Assembly (NCBI GenBank): GCA_014323795.1 | Contig: JACONK010000034.1 | Location: 1-64,000 of the forward strand | Length of the DNA: 64,000 bases | Direction: 5' to 3' | Source: Paracoccaceae bacterium | Lineage (GTDB): Bacteria > Pseudomonadota > Alphaproteobacteria > Rhodobacterales > Rhodobacteraceae | Shown here: piece by piece, positions 44,236 to 53,221 of the stretch | Position numbering within the stretch: position 1 is the stretch's first letter | Layout of the letters: every line of letters begins with the position of its first letter | Notes under the pieces: model-generated | Seen by the model: only the letters and a program-made list of their open reading frames with translations | The model's database searches: none | What the model was told of the DNA's origin: nothing | Translations under genes and position numbers: made by a program

Positions 44236-44943
44236 TCACGGCCTGGGCACTGCCTCCGGTGTGCGCACTTCCCTGGCCCGCCCGGTCTCAATCTCTGCTT
44301 TCGAGGGCGGCATTACAAGACCGGCCGAGATCACCAGTTTCGCTGCCGCCTCTACGCTCATATCAAGTATAATCACATCCTTGCGCGGCACAAACAGCAG
44401 AAAGCCGCTTGTCGGGTTAGGCGTTGTCGGCAGGAAGATCGACAGCATCATATCCTGCCCGGTTTTTTTAAGGATCTCGCCGCGGGTGCGGGTGGATACA
44501 AAGGCAATCGCCCACAGACCGGGGCGCGGATATTCGACCAGGCATGCCTTTTTGAAGGGGGTGTTCGACTGGCTCAGGATCGTCTCAACTATCTGTTTCA
44601 CGCCATTGTAGATCGTGCGTACGACTGGCATACGATCCACGAGGCTTTCGATGTATTTCACCAGTTGACGACCAAAAATGCCCTTCGCCAGGGCACCGAT
44701 GATCGTGGTAAAGACGAGAAAAACAATCACGCCGTAACCGCGGATGTCCGAATCCGGCTGCCACGCACCCGGCACAAGCGGCAGAACACGGTTGTCGACA
44801 AAGCCCACGAACGCCCAGACCATCCAGGTTGTCAGGGCCACAGGCAGAACGATAACAAGCCCGGTCAGGAAGTTGCCCCGCAAGCGCACGAAAAGGCCGG
44901 GTTTGCGCACGGGTTTCACTTTTTTGGATCGGAAGGCGGTCAA
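44236..44943 (-). CDS. DUF502 family membrane protein
   Basis: About 235 residues with two strong transmembrane segments (GLVIVLPVALTTWMVWAFVG and YGVIVFLVFTTIIGALAKG) and the family motif PVVRTIYNGVKQIVETI. The C-terminal half is a soluble domain with FLPTTPNPTSGFLLFVP. DUF502 proteins are widespread and of unknown function. The frame is open far upstream, but the family start lies near 44943 (TTG) or 44919 (GTG), as no ATG is available there. The exact start is uncertain. Confidence 0.82.
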   Translation of the reverse strand: MTAFRSKKVKPVRKPGLFVRLRGNFLTGLVIVLPVALTTWMVWAFVGFVDNRVLPLVPGAWQPDSDIRGYGVIVFLVFTTIIGALAKGIFGRQLVKYIESLVDRMPVVRTIYNGVKQIVETILSQSNTPFKKACLVEYPRPGLWAIAFVSTRTRGEILKKTGQDMMLSIFLPTTPNPTSGFLLFVPRKDVIILDMSVEAAAKLVISAGLVMPPSKAEIETGRAREVRTPEAVPRP

Positions 44944-45265
44944 GCGGAAAATCCTGTGTGATGCGGGCCGGTTGTATGCGCGGCGGTGCCCCGGCGCAAT
45001 CCTTGTCAGCCCTTTGTTTCCGGGCCCGGTAACAGCGTAATATCCCGTTCGGGACGGCCAGGATTGTGGTGAGCGTGAAAGATAAAAACGGCAATGTTCC
45101 TGACAGGGGTCTTGCCGCCGGTCAGCCGTTATGCTACCGCCTCGCTGCATCGCCCCAACCGGGATGGCCTGACCGGGGTGAGGGCCGGACTGCGCTCCCA
45201 TTGGAGATGTCACAGGGCCATGCCATGTCTGACAGGTTTTTGTTGGTGCGCTGACAGCCGCAAAT
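44944..45265. other. Intergenic region between the DUF502 gene and the second methyltransferase
   Basis: About 320 bp between divergent genes. The DUF502 frame stays open through most of it on the minus strand but without family features. The last 20 bases before the methyltransferase become AT-richer. No RNA gene or repeat was seen. Confidence 0.35.
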
Positions 45266-46114
45266 ATGATGATCGATGACAAATCCCTTCTGAAAATCCA
45301 TCACGCGGATTATCGGCATGTTCTGTCCGGGTTTGAATCCGGTTCCTTTGATCTGATCTATATTGATCCGCCGTTTAATACCGGACACACTCAAAAGCGT
45401 GTTCGTACAAGAACAATCCGGGATAAAGCGGGGGACAGGATGGGTTATAAGGGGAACCGTTACCGTACAGAAATTCTGGGAGAGATGTCCTATGGCGATT
45501 CCTTTGATGCCTACCCGGAATTTCTGGAACCGGGTTTGAAAGAATCTTTCAGGCTTCTAAAGCCGCATGGCTCTTTTTTCTTTCATATTGATTATCGGGA
45601 AGCGCATTATTGCAAGGTCATGCTTGATCGGATATTCGGTCGGAGATCTTTTATCAACGAAATCATATGGGCTTACGATTATGGTGCCCGATCAAAAAGC
45701 CGTTGGTCCGCGAAACACGATACGATATTCTGGTATGCGAAAGACCCTGACAATTACACTTACAACTACGACGCCATAGACAGAATACCCTACATGGCAC
45801 CAGGCTTGGTGGGACCGGAAAAAGCCGCACGAGGCAAGACCCCGACAGATGTATGGTGGCAAACCATCGTAAGCCCGAACGGGAAAGAAAAGACCGGATA
45901 TCCGAATCAGAAACCCATTACAATTCTGAACCGGATTGTCAGAGTACACAGCAATCCGGGTGATCGTATTCTGGATTTTTTCGCGGGGAGCGGAACAACG
46001 GGTGAAGCAGCCCTGCGTAACGGGCGCAGGGCGGTTCTGGTTGACAGAAACCCCGAAGCTGTTCGGGTTATGAAGAACAGGCTGGCGTTTGCGCATCAAC
46101 AAACCCTGATTTAA
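45266..46114 (+). CDS. Site-specific DNA methyltransferase (N6-adenine or N4-cytosine)
   Basis: A 282-residue amino-methyltransferase. Catalytic motif IV is DPPF at residues 34-37 and the SAM-binding motif I is FFAGSGTTGEAA near residue 232-243. This order (IV before I) marks the beta class, which includes both adenine and cytosine N-methylases. Base composition is lower in G+C than in the flanks, suggesting acquisition by transfer. A putative endonuclease gene starts 36 bp downstream. The recognition site is unknown. Confidence 0.9.
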   Translation: MMIDDKSLLKIHHADYRHVLSGFESGSFDLIYIDPPFNTGHTQKRVRTRTIRDKAGDRMGYKGNRYRTEILGEMSYGDSFDAYPEFLEPGLKESFRLLKPHGSFFFHIDYREAHYCKVMLDRIFGRRSFINEIIWAYDYGARSKSRWSAKHDTIFWYAKDPDNYTYNYDAIDRIPYMAPGLVGPEKAARGKTPTDVWWQTIVSPNGKEKTGYPNQKPITILNRIVRVHSNPGDRILDFFAGSGTTGEAALRNGRRAVLVDRNPEAVRVMKNRLAFAHQQTLI

Positions 46115-46149
46115 CCAGGACAGCCTGAAATCCGATAGGTGAACAGACA

Positions 46150-46710
46150 ATGGACCGGATTCAAGACCCGGAAGTCAGGACATTGGCGAAGAAATCTTCG
46201 TGTTTGGCCGCAGAGTATCCGGAATTGGAAGATGACCAATGGAACAAAAGCCCGTTCAACTGGATACGCTGCTTGCCGCCAAGGACAAAGGGCGCAATCG
46301 GCGAACGCCTGGTTGCGGATTATCTGGCCTGTAAGGGGTTTGATGTCACCCGTTCACCGGACGGGCAGGCAGACAGGATCATTGCCGGGCACCGCGCCGA
46401 AATCAAGATGAGCATGCTGTGGAAAAACGGCACCTACAAATTTCAGCAGATTAGGGATCAGAATTACGAATTTGCTATTTTTCTGGGGATCAGTCCGTTT
46501 GATGCCCATTGTTGGGTTCTTCCGAAGGCTGACATCATTGACCGTATTAAAACCGAAGATATCCCGCATCAACACGGCGGGCGTGATGGAACCGATACGG
46601 CCTGGCTCACTATAAACCCAAACGATGTTCAGGCCTGGTTATCGGCGTTTGGGGGGCGGTTGGAATGTGTTGTTGGGCTGATCGCCAAGATAACGGGGCA
46701 GAAACCTTGA
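46150..46710 (+). CDS. Putative type II restriction endonuclease (PD-(D/E)XK)
   Basis: A 186-residue protein with a good nuclease core: E52 in GAIGERLVADYLACKG, D75 in DGQADRII, and E84-I-K86 in HRAEIKMSM. This is the E...D...ExK pattern of PD-(D/E)XK endonucleases. It follows the methyltransferase by 36 bp on the same strand with similar composition, so the two form a restriction-modification pair. I do not recognise the specific enzyme family. A role as a Vsr-like or other nicking enzyme is less likely. Confidence 0.78.
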   Translation: MDRIQDPEVRTLAKKSSCLAAEYPELEDDQWNKSPFNWIRCLPPRTKGAIGERLVADYLACKGFDVTRSPDGQADRIIAGHRAEIKMSMLWKNGTYKFQQIRDQNYEFAIFLGISPFDAHCWVLPKADIIDRIKTEDIPHQHGGRDGTDTAWLTINPNDVQAWLSAFGGRLECVVGLIAKITGQKP

Positions 46711-46881
46711 CTTGAACCGGAAGAAGCCATTTTATGCTGCCATGCGACAGAATGCCATGCCCGCACGGGCTGAACTAAAGCCAATGCAGGAAGGGAACGT
46801 GGATGATTATGAAGCCGGTATCCAGGGTACCATTCAGATGGCGGCGCCCGTTCCGGGCCGACCAGGGTGCGGGGGTGCGTA

Positions 46882-47535
46882 ATGGATGAAAGAGTTGTCA
46901 TTCAATGTGCCAGATCAAAGAATGCGGCGGCACCATCCCTGAAAGCGAAAGACGGGCACCCCGTGCGGTTTGTTGCCCGGCCGGAATGCGCCCCGGATGA
47001 CGGGGCGTTTTATGCCCGGCCGGATGATGTTTCGCCCGACAACATGACCTGGCGGGATAAACTGCTGCGCTACAATCAAACCGGGGCCAACCCCCTGGGA
47101 TTGCTCCCCGCTGCCGGGCTCTATCGTCCGCCAATCTATGGTGCCCTTGCCGCCGCCCTGCCCGCATCCAGGCTGTTCATCCTGTCGGCCGGGTGGGGAT
47201 TGATCCGCGCTGATTTTCTGACACCCGCCTATGACATCACGTTTTCAGCACAGGCAGCACCACTCAGCCGCCGGCAGAAATCAGCGCGCTGGCAGGATAT
47301 GTGCGCCCTGGATCCGCAAGACAGCCGGCCATTGGTGTTCTTTGGCGGCAAGGATTACCTGCCCCTGTTCCGCACCCTGACCGGGCGGTATCAGGGGAAA
47401 CGGACGGTCTTCTTCAATTCGGCCGCGCCACCGGAGGCCCCGGGTTGCGCATTGCGAAAGTTTGAGACCAGCCGCAAGACAAATTGGCACTACGAGTGTG
47501 CCCAGGCCTTCCTTGATGGCAGGCTTGGGCTGTAG
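46882..47535 (+). CDS. YaaA-like/DUF6884-like hypothetical protein
   Basis: A 217-residue soluble protein. It begins VVIQCARSKN, and has a central FILSAGWGLIRADFLTPAYD stretch, which resembles DUF6884 and the YaaA fold (a group that includes DNA-binding and base-modification related proteins). It lies 171 bp after the putative endonuclease on the same strand and may belong to the same mobile island. The function is unknown. The start at 46882 is the second in-frame ATG-like codon and fits the fold. Confidence 0.55.
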   Translation: MDERVVIQCARSKNAAAPSLKAKDGHPVRFVARPECAPDDGAFYARPDDVSPDNMTWRDKLLRYNQTGANPLGLLPAAGLYRPPIYGALAAALPASRLFILSAGWGLIRADFLTPAYDITFSAQAAPLSRRQKSARWQDMCALDPQDSRPLVFFGGKDYLPLFRTLTGRYQGKRTVFFNSAAPPEAPGCALRKFETSRKTNWHYECAQAFLDGRLGL

Positions 47536-47674
47536 GGCTAACCGCACATTATCCGGAAACAGCATCTTTCCGGATGATATCGGGCCAAAGCGCGTGTCAG
47601 AAGATATCTTCCAAACCGCGAAGCGGTGCCCCGCCGGAACTTGCATGGCATCTTTCTTGCTGTCACGCACAATT

Positions 47675-48112
47675 TCATCTATCCCCCCGCAGACCCTTGA
47701 AAAATCTGTGCAAAAGTGCCGCGGCCGCGGCCTCTTTCAGGCCGTCGTAGATTTCCGGCACATGGTGCGTCTGGGAATGATCAAATATACGCGGCCCCTG
47801 CCCGACCCCGCCCGATTTCGGGTCCGCCGCCCCATAGTACAGCCGGGCGATGTGTGCGTTGGCTATAGCGGCGGCGCACATCGCGCAAGGTTCCAGCGTG
47901 ACGTAGAGGTCGCACGCCGCCAGCCTGGCCTGCCCCGTGGCCGCGCAAGCGGCGCGGATGGCGCAGATTTCCGCATGGGCGGTGGGGTCAGCCTGTTCGC
48001 GCGTCCGGTTGCCTGCCCGGGCCAGCACCTGGCCTGCACGCACGATCACCGCACCCACAGGTACCTCGCCGCGGTTCGCGGCGGCGCGGGCCTCTTCCAG
48101 GGCGATATCCAT
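47675..48112 (-). CDS. tadA: tRNA-specific adenosine deaminase
   Basis: A 145-residue zinc deaminase that converts A34 to inosine in tRNA(Arg). Zinc ligands are H46 in AHAE with the catalytic E48, and C76/C79 in PCAMC. ATG 48112 gives the family N-terminus MDIALEEARAAA; a GTG at 48181 would add 23 residues without family features. It diverges from the pseudouridine synthase gene. Confidence 0.93.
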   Translation of the reverse strand: MDIALEEARAAANRGEVPVGAVIVRAGQVLARAGNRTREQADPTAHAEICAIRAACAATGQARLAACDLYVTLEPCAMCAAAIANAHIARLYYGAADPKSGGVGQGPRIFDHSQTHHVPEIYDGLKEAAAAALLHRFFKGLRGDR

Positions 48113-48198
48113 ATAGGTGCTGAACAAGGGCAAAGGTTCGTCGTGATCGGTGGTTTCGCATCTGGCAGACCCGGGCCGCACATGCTACCCTGGCTTTC

Positions 48199-49029
48199 GT
48201 GGTGAAGGAAGAACGCGCAGAACGCATTGCGAAACTGCTGGCCCGGGCGGGGGTTGCGTCCCGCAGGGGGGTGGAACGCATGATCGCGGACAGGCGTGTC
48301 GCGGTGCAGGGCAGGGTGCTTGATACTCCGGCTTGCAAACTGGCCGACCTGCGGCAGGTCACGGTGGACGACAAACCTGTCGCTGCGCCCGGGGCTGTGC
48401 GCCTGTGGCTCTACCACAAGCCCGCCGGGCTGGTGACGACGGAGCGGGACGAAAAGGGCCGCGCCACCGTTTTCTCGGCCCTGCCCGATGACATGCCGCG
48501 GGTGCTGTCGGTCGGACGGCTTGACCTGAATTCCGAGGGGCTGCTGCTTTTGACCAATGACGGAGCGATTAAGCGCAGGCTGGAACTGCCCTCGACCGGC
48601 TGGCGACGCAAATACCGGGTGCGTGTCAAAGGCCATCCGACCGGGGCGATGCTGAACAGACTGCGCGCCGGAATCACCGCGGATGGAAAGGCTTTTCGAC
48701 CCATGGCGATAGTGCTCGACCGCCAACAGGGTGCCAATGCCTGGCTGACGCTGAGCCTGACCGAAGGCAAAAATCGGGAGATCCGCCGGGCACTGGAAAA
48801 AGTCGGCCTGAGTGTGAACCGGCTGATTCGCATCAGCTACGGCCCGTTCCGCCTGGGTGATATCCCTGCAGGCACCACGAAAGAGATCGCGCCACGCATC
48901 CTTGCCGACCAGTTGGGGATACCGCAGTCCCGAAAAGCCGGACGAACGGGAAAAGCCGGCAAAACGCCGGGTCCGAACAGCGCGGAAAGCGCGTTAGCCC
49001 CTATTCAGCCTCGGGGGCCGATACGCTGA
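48199..49029 (+). CDS. RluB/RsuA-family rRNA pseudouridine synthase
   Basis: A 276-residue enzyme that isomerises uridine in large- or small-subunit rRNA. An N-terminal S4 domain (RIAKLLARAGVASRRGVERM) precedes the catalytic domain with the aspartate in GRLDLNSEGLLLL. The basic tail KAGRTGKAGKTPG is typical of RluB-like proteins. The start is one of two consecutive GTG codons at 48199/48202. The 3' end overlaps the converging cold-shock gene by 29 bp. Confidence 0.9.
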   Translation: MVKEERAERIAKLLARAGVASRRGVERMIADRRVAVQGRVLDTPACKLADLRQVTVDDKPVAAPGAVRLWLYHKPAGLVTTERDEKGRATVFSALPDDMPRVLSVGRLDLNSEGLLLLTNDGAIKRRLELPSTGWRRKYRVRVKGHPTGAMLNRLRAGITADGKAFRPMAIVLDRQQGANAWLTLSLTEGKNREIRRALEKVGLSVNRLIRISYGPFRLGDIPAGTTKEIAPRILADQLGIPQSRKAGRTGKAGKTPGPNSAESALAPIQPRGPIR

Positions 49030-49222
49030 TGGCGCCGGCCATTTGCCTGTCATCAATGCCGTTGATCAACTCGAATTCGATTATCTGACCAGTGTCCAGC
49101 CCTTTCAGACCGGAGGCCTGAACCTGACTGATATGTACAAATACGTCTTTCCCGTCCCCTTCGGGCTCGATGAATCCGTATCCCTTGTCCGCGTTGAACC
49201 ATTTGACCAGCCCTTTGGGCAT
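49001..49222 (-). CDS. Cold-shock domain protein
   Basis: A 73-residue CspA-type OB-fold RNA chaperone with RNP1 KGYGFI and RNP2 VFVHI, beginning MPKGLVKWFNADKG. ATG 49222 is the normal start. Cold-shock mRNAs often have long leaders; the 276 bp to the next gene leave room for one. It overlaps the pseudouridine synthase 3' end. Confidence 0.93.
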   Translation of the reverse strand: MPKGLVKWFNADKGYGFIEPEGDGKDVFVHISQVQASGLKGLDTGQIIEFELINGIDDRQMAGAISVSAPEAE

Positions 49223-49498
49223 CGCTTCGTTCCTTTGTGCAGTCTGCCGCACGTACGTCCTGCACGGCGGCACTTTTCCGGGCACCACCCCTGTTGCAGT
49301 GGCGCGGGCCTTGCCTGCGGCCCTGCCGCGCCGTCCGATGGGGCGGTGCAGCGTAAGCCCAGCCTATCAGGTGGGATGTTTCCATTACAACGGAAATATA
49401 CCGCCTGTTCCTGCGGCAAACCGCCCGGGACAGCCGGGGTTTTCAGGCCGGGGCGCGTCGGGTAAGCCCGGACCGACAAATGACAGACAGGGTGCGAT

Positions 49499-50314
49499 AT
49501 GGCGGAGCTTCTGACAATTGAAAACCTCGGCAACCTTGCGGTGCTGATTTTTCTGCAGGCGGTTCTGGGGTTTGACAACCTGCTTTATATCTCCATCGAA
49601 AGCCAAAGGGCACCCGGGAAATACCAAAGGCAGGTGCGCTTTTGGGGAATTATAATTGCTGTGGCCCTGCGGATTGTGCTGCTGTTTGCCATGGTCCGGC
49701 TGATCGATGCGCTGGAAGAGCCGTTCTGGATCCTTGATCTGCCGGGTGTGCTGGAAGGCGGCGTGAACTTCGCGACCATTGTTTTCATCTTCGGCGGTGT
49801 GTTCATCATGTACACCGCCTTCAAGGAAATCACGCACATGCTGTCGGTCCATAAACCGGGTGCGGTAGAGGGCCGATCAGGCAAATCCGCCATCCGGGTG
49901 GTGGTACTGATTGTGCTGATGAACCTGATTTTCTCTTTCGATTCCGTGCTGTCAGCCCTGGCCATCACCGATGTCTTTCCGATCCTGGCGTTTGCCATCA
50001 TCCTGTCGGGTATCGCCATGCTGGTGCTGGCGGACGGGGTCACCGGCTTTCTGCAACGCAACCGCATGTATGAGGTGCTGGGCCTTTTCATCCTTCTGAT
50101 CGTCGGTGTGGTATTGTTGGGGGAGGCCGGGCCCGCCGCTGCCCATGCGCTGCATGACGACAGCCTGCAAATCAGGGTTTTTGGCTATGAACTGCTGCCG
50201 ATGTCAAAAACAACATTCTACTTCTCAGTCATCGTGCTGGTGCTGGTGGAACTGGTGCAAACCGGGTACCAGCGCAAACTGGCGGCTGAACGCGCTCGCG
50301 GGGCCGGGCCCTGA
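49499..50314 (+). CDS. TerC family integral membrane protein
   Basis: A 271-residue protein with about seven hydrophobic helices and the TerC signatures LGFDNLLYISIES and LIFSFDSVLSALAIT, which carry conserved aspartates. TerC proteins are linked to tellurite resistance and to metal handling during membrane protein export. The TelA gene 250 bp downstream points to the same toxic-anion context. The sequence from the ATG at 49499 matches the family. Confidence 0.88.
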   Translation: MAELLTIENLGNLAVLIFLQAVLGFDNLLYISIESQRAPGKYQRQVRFWGIIIAVALRIVLLFAMVRLIDALEEPFWILDLPGVLEGGVNFATIVFIFGGVFIMYTAFKEITHMLSVHKPGAVEGRSGKSAIRVVVLIVLMNLIFSFDSVLSALAITDVFPILAFAIILSGIAMLVLADGVTGFLQRNRMYEVLGLFILLIVGVVLLGEAGPAAAHALHDDSLQIRVFGYELLPMSKTTFYFSVIVLVLVELVQTGYQRKLAAERARGAGP

Positions 50315-50484
50315 TGCACAGGCAGCATCCCGGGCCTGCTGGTGCGCCCGGCTGCTGACCCAAGGGCCGGAAGGCGAAAGCGGCCCGGCCAAGGCACAGG
50401 CTGGTTGCGAATCCCTGCCTGCAGATACCGAAACCGGATTTAATACGCGGTGTGCGGCACTGCTTGCGCACAACCGCACCGACC

Positions 50485-50513
50485 TTGACGTTGGAATCGG
50501 GGGGCTGTACAAA
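50485..50513 (+). promoter_or_regulatory. Predicted sigma-70 promoter of the TelA gene
   Basis: TTGACG at 50485-50490 and TACAAA at 50508-50513 are separated by 17 bases, close to the sigma-70 consensus. The site is 54 bp before the likely ATG. Confidence 0.55.
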
Positions 50514-50566
50514 AAGCTAAAATCCAGGAGGGCTTGCGAGCCGAACTAAAGGAGACTTTCTGCCCC

Positions 50567-51733
50567 ATGTTCGTAAAAGAAGAAAAGCGGGAATCGGAGG
50601 ATGTGTCGATCATCATGGCTGAGGCATCGCCGGAGATGAAAAAACAGATCGAAAGCCGCATGGCCGAGATCGACATGTCCGATGCATCAACGTTTCTTAG
50701 ATTCGGATCGAAAACCCACGGAGAGCTGCAGAAAATCAACCGGCAAATGCTGTCGGGCGTACAAAACAGGGATTTGGGAACCTCCTCGGATTGGATGGAA
50801 GAGATTTGTACGACCCTGCGCGATTTCAACTCTAACAACATCCTGGAGCCCAGGTCGTGGTATAATTGGTTCTCTTGGGGCAACCCGATAGCGAAATTCA
50901 TGAAGCGTTATGAAACCGTGCAGTCACAGATTGACGAAATCAAGGATAAGATGCTGGAGCGGGAGAAGACCCTGCTCAATGACATTAAATCTCTCGACGA
51001 ACTTTATGCAAGGACGCTGGACTTTTATGACGATCTGGTGATACATATTGCAGCTGGTGACGAAAAGATCAAGGAGATCGATGAAAGAACCATCCCGGCC
51101 AGGGAACAGGCCGCAGGGACAGCCCCGAAGCACAAGGCCATGATGAAAGCACAGGAATTGCGCGATGTGCGTATCGCCCGCGATGACCTGGAACGCCGGG
51201 TTCACGACCTGAAAATGACGCGCCAAGTGGCCATGCAGTTGCTGCCGGAGATCCGGCTGGTACAGGAAAATAGCAAATCTCTGGTAAAAGATATCAACTC
51301 GACCCTGGCCAATGCCTTGCCGCTTTGGGAAACCCAGCTGGCCCAGGCCATGACCGTCCACCGGTCGCGGGCGGTGGCAGAGGTGGCGCGCCAGAGCAAG
51401 GATCTGACAAACGAGATACTGGAGTCGGGTGCCGCCAACGTGCAGCAGGCCAACGCCGAGATCAGCCGACAGACGGAACGCGGTGTCTTCGATATTGAAT
51501 CTATCAAGAATGCCAACCAAATCCTGATAGATACGATTCAGGAACGAATACGGATTGCCGACGAAGGCAGGGCCCATCGTGCCAGTGCAGAAACAGAATT
51601 GCAGACGATGGAGGACGCTCTGGAAAAGGCGGTTTCTGTCGCGAAAGCACCCCGGGACAGTGTGGCACGAACGAATACGGATTGTGCCGACAGCGGAATC
51701 GGTGACATCGCACGGGCACAAGTGCCTGATTAA
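50567..51733 (+). CDS. TelA-like toxic anion resistance protein
   Basis: A 388-residue, largely helical soluble protein of the TelA/KlaA family, associated with tellurite and other toxic-anion tolerance. Long amphipathic helices with coiled-coil character are seen throughout, with the recognisable PLWETQLAQAMTVHRSR and NANQILIDTI segments. The ATG at 50567 follows GGAG at a long spacing; a TTG at 50534 and an ATG at 50615 are alternatives. It stands with the TerC gene, but without the terZABD genes of classic operons. The biochemical role of the family is not established. Confidence 0.87.
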   Translation: MFVKEEKRESEDVSIIMAEASPEMKKQIESRMAEIDMSDASTFLRFGSKTHGELQKINRQMLSGVQNRDLGTSSDWMEEICTTLRDFNSNNILEPRSWYNWFSWGNPIAKFMKRYETVQSQIDEIKDKMLEREKTLLNDIKSLDELYARTLDFYDDLVIHIAAGDEKIKEIDERTIPAREQAAGTAPKHKAMMKAQELRDVRIARDDLERRVHDLKMTRQVAMQLLPEIRLVQENSKSLVKDINSTLANALPLWETQLAQAMTVHRSRAVAEVARQSKDLTNEILESGAANVQQANAEISRQTERGVFDIESIKNANQILIDTIQERIRIADEGRAHRASAETELQTMEDALEKAVSVAKAPRDSVARTNTDCADSGIGDIARAQVPD

Positions 51734-52122
51734 TCGCCAAGGGGCCTGCATGGCACGGCGGATTCCGGCCCAAGACAGCACGGCGGACCTGCCGCATTCC
51801 GGCGAACCGCCGTGCAGGCGGTCAGGTCAGTGACCGGGCGTCTGACATCGGCAAACCACCGGCAACGCCTGGCGACCTTCTGTGCCGTACGGGCGGTCCA
51901 CCTGATCGACCGGGGCAAACATTGCGAAGATTTCGTCCCGGGGACGCGCCCTTTGTGGTGCCGATGATCTGGTGCGCAATTTCCGCCGCACGGTACTCCG
52001 GACACACCGCGGCTGATAGCCGAAGAGACCCTCAGCCGGAACGGTTTAAAGGACGCCCCCCGTGGCACGGCATTTTTCACCCGTGCCGCTATGGCCCCGG
52101 GTTTGCGCAACAGGAGGCACCC
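51734..52122. other. Non-coding stretch with a strong hairpin after the TelA gene
   Basis: About 390 bp. A perfect 9-bp stem (GCACGGCGG at 51778-51786 and CCGCCGTGC at 51807-51815) could end transcription of the TelA gene, although no T-run follows. The rest includes an open plus frame (LRRFRPGDAPFVVPMIW near 51920-51970) that might be part of another decayed gene in front of the rhomboid remnant; I cannot name it. Confidence 0.35.
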
Positions 52123-52580
52123 CTGTTCCCCATGCGCGATCATAGCCCGTCAGGCCGCACACCTTATATCACCTGGGCACTGATTGTGGCCAACATCGTC
52201 CTCCTTCCGGCCTGTTATTCCGCCCTGTAGGCGGTTCGGTATCAGCTGGCGGCTTTCTTCTGGCAGGATTGGGCACGTGTCCCGGCGCAGGTATCCGACG
52301 GGCGCGACGTGTACACGCTTTTTACATCGATGTTTCTGCACGGGGGCTGGACGAATCTGACAGGCAACATGCTGTTTTCTGTAGAATCCTTGCCCTGTGC
52401 GCGTGGATTGTGCCTGGTATCTGGTTTGTGCTGCAACTTCCGGGTGGTTTTCGTCCACTTCCGGCGCAGCTGGCCTGGCCTCTGCCCTGGTGGCTACGGT
52501 GCGGGGGCCCGCGTTTTGGACCAGGACAGGGGCACACCCGCCCCATCCGCCCACAAACACGCCGGGGCGACTGACGCGGA
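52123..52580 (+). pseudogene. Rhomboid-family intramembrane protease pseudogene
   Basis: The frame from 52123 reads LFPMRDHSPSGRTPYITWALI, the typical Rhodobacterales rhomboid N-terminus, but the start codon is CTG behind a good AGGAGG, and a stop occurs after CYSAL near 52230. The same frame then continues with the first luminal part (DGRDVYTLFTSMFLHGGWTN and LTGNMLF), after which it breaks. A further piece (WIVPGIWFVLQLPGGF) follows in another frame. The segment with the catalytic GxSG serine is missing. The gene is thus dead by a stop, a shift and an internal deletion. Confidence 0.75.
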
Positions 52581-52658
52581 TTCCCCCGGTGCGGTGCCGA
52601 CGCAGGCAAACCGCACCCGGCAGGGAATGTCGGGGGGGGGGGAACCGTGTGACCGCTG

Positions 52659-52970
52659 TCAGGCGGCGCGCTTGGCGGCCCGGCGTTCACCTTCCTCGCG
52701 GCTCAGCGCGACCGAAGTGCGCACACCCCGGGACACAAATTTCATCATGCCTTCAATGCAGCGCTCATTCGGGTCAATCCCTGCACACGTCAGTACCTGC
52801 TGACCATCGCGGGATCGGGCCCAGCGGGCAATCGATTCCGCGCCATTGCCGTATCTTTTGTCATCCTCGATCGCATCATCCAGGGCTGCCAGCACAACGG
52901 CAGCAAAGAGCTTCTGGGCGCGTTTTCCCTGGTCAGCGTTGGTAGCGGCTTCATCAACATAGTCGAACAT
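52659..52970 (-). CDS. DUF6280-like small protein
   Basis: A 103-residue, mostly helical, charged protein that starts MFDYVDEAATNADQGKRAQK and contains AAVVLAALDDAIEDDKRYGNG and ARWARSRDGQQVL. It resembles the small DUF6280 family of Rhodobacterales. The function is unknown. ATG 52970 has AAGAGGA in front. It diverges from efp. A run of 11 G lies just past its stop. Confidence 0.72.
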   Translation of the reverse strand: MFDYVDEAATNADQGKRAQKLFAAVVLAALDDAIEDDKRYGNGAESIARWARSRDGQQVLTCAGIDPNERCIEGMMKFVSRGVRTSVALSREEGERRAAKRAA

Positions 52971-53221
52971 CTTGTCCTCTTGTCTTTTCCGGTTTTCGAA
53001 AGGCCTGTGCAGTATGACAATTTTGTAACGATTCGGCAGGGGGAAAGCGCATGTGAGCCTTGCATCAGACGCACGGATGGCAAGGCCTTTCCCTGCCCTG
53101 GCCCGGGATGGCTTTTCCCCATTGCGTTGTTTTGTCCCGGTTTCATAGTGTCTTGTATCGCACAGTTTCCCAAGATAATAGGGCAGCAGCACCTGAAGTC
53201 AAGAAAAGACAGGGGGACGGC

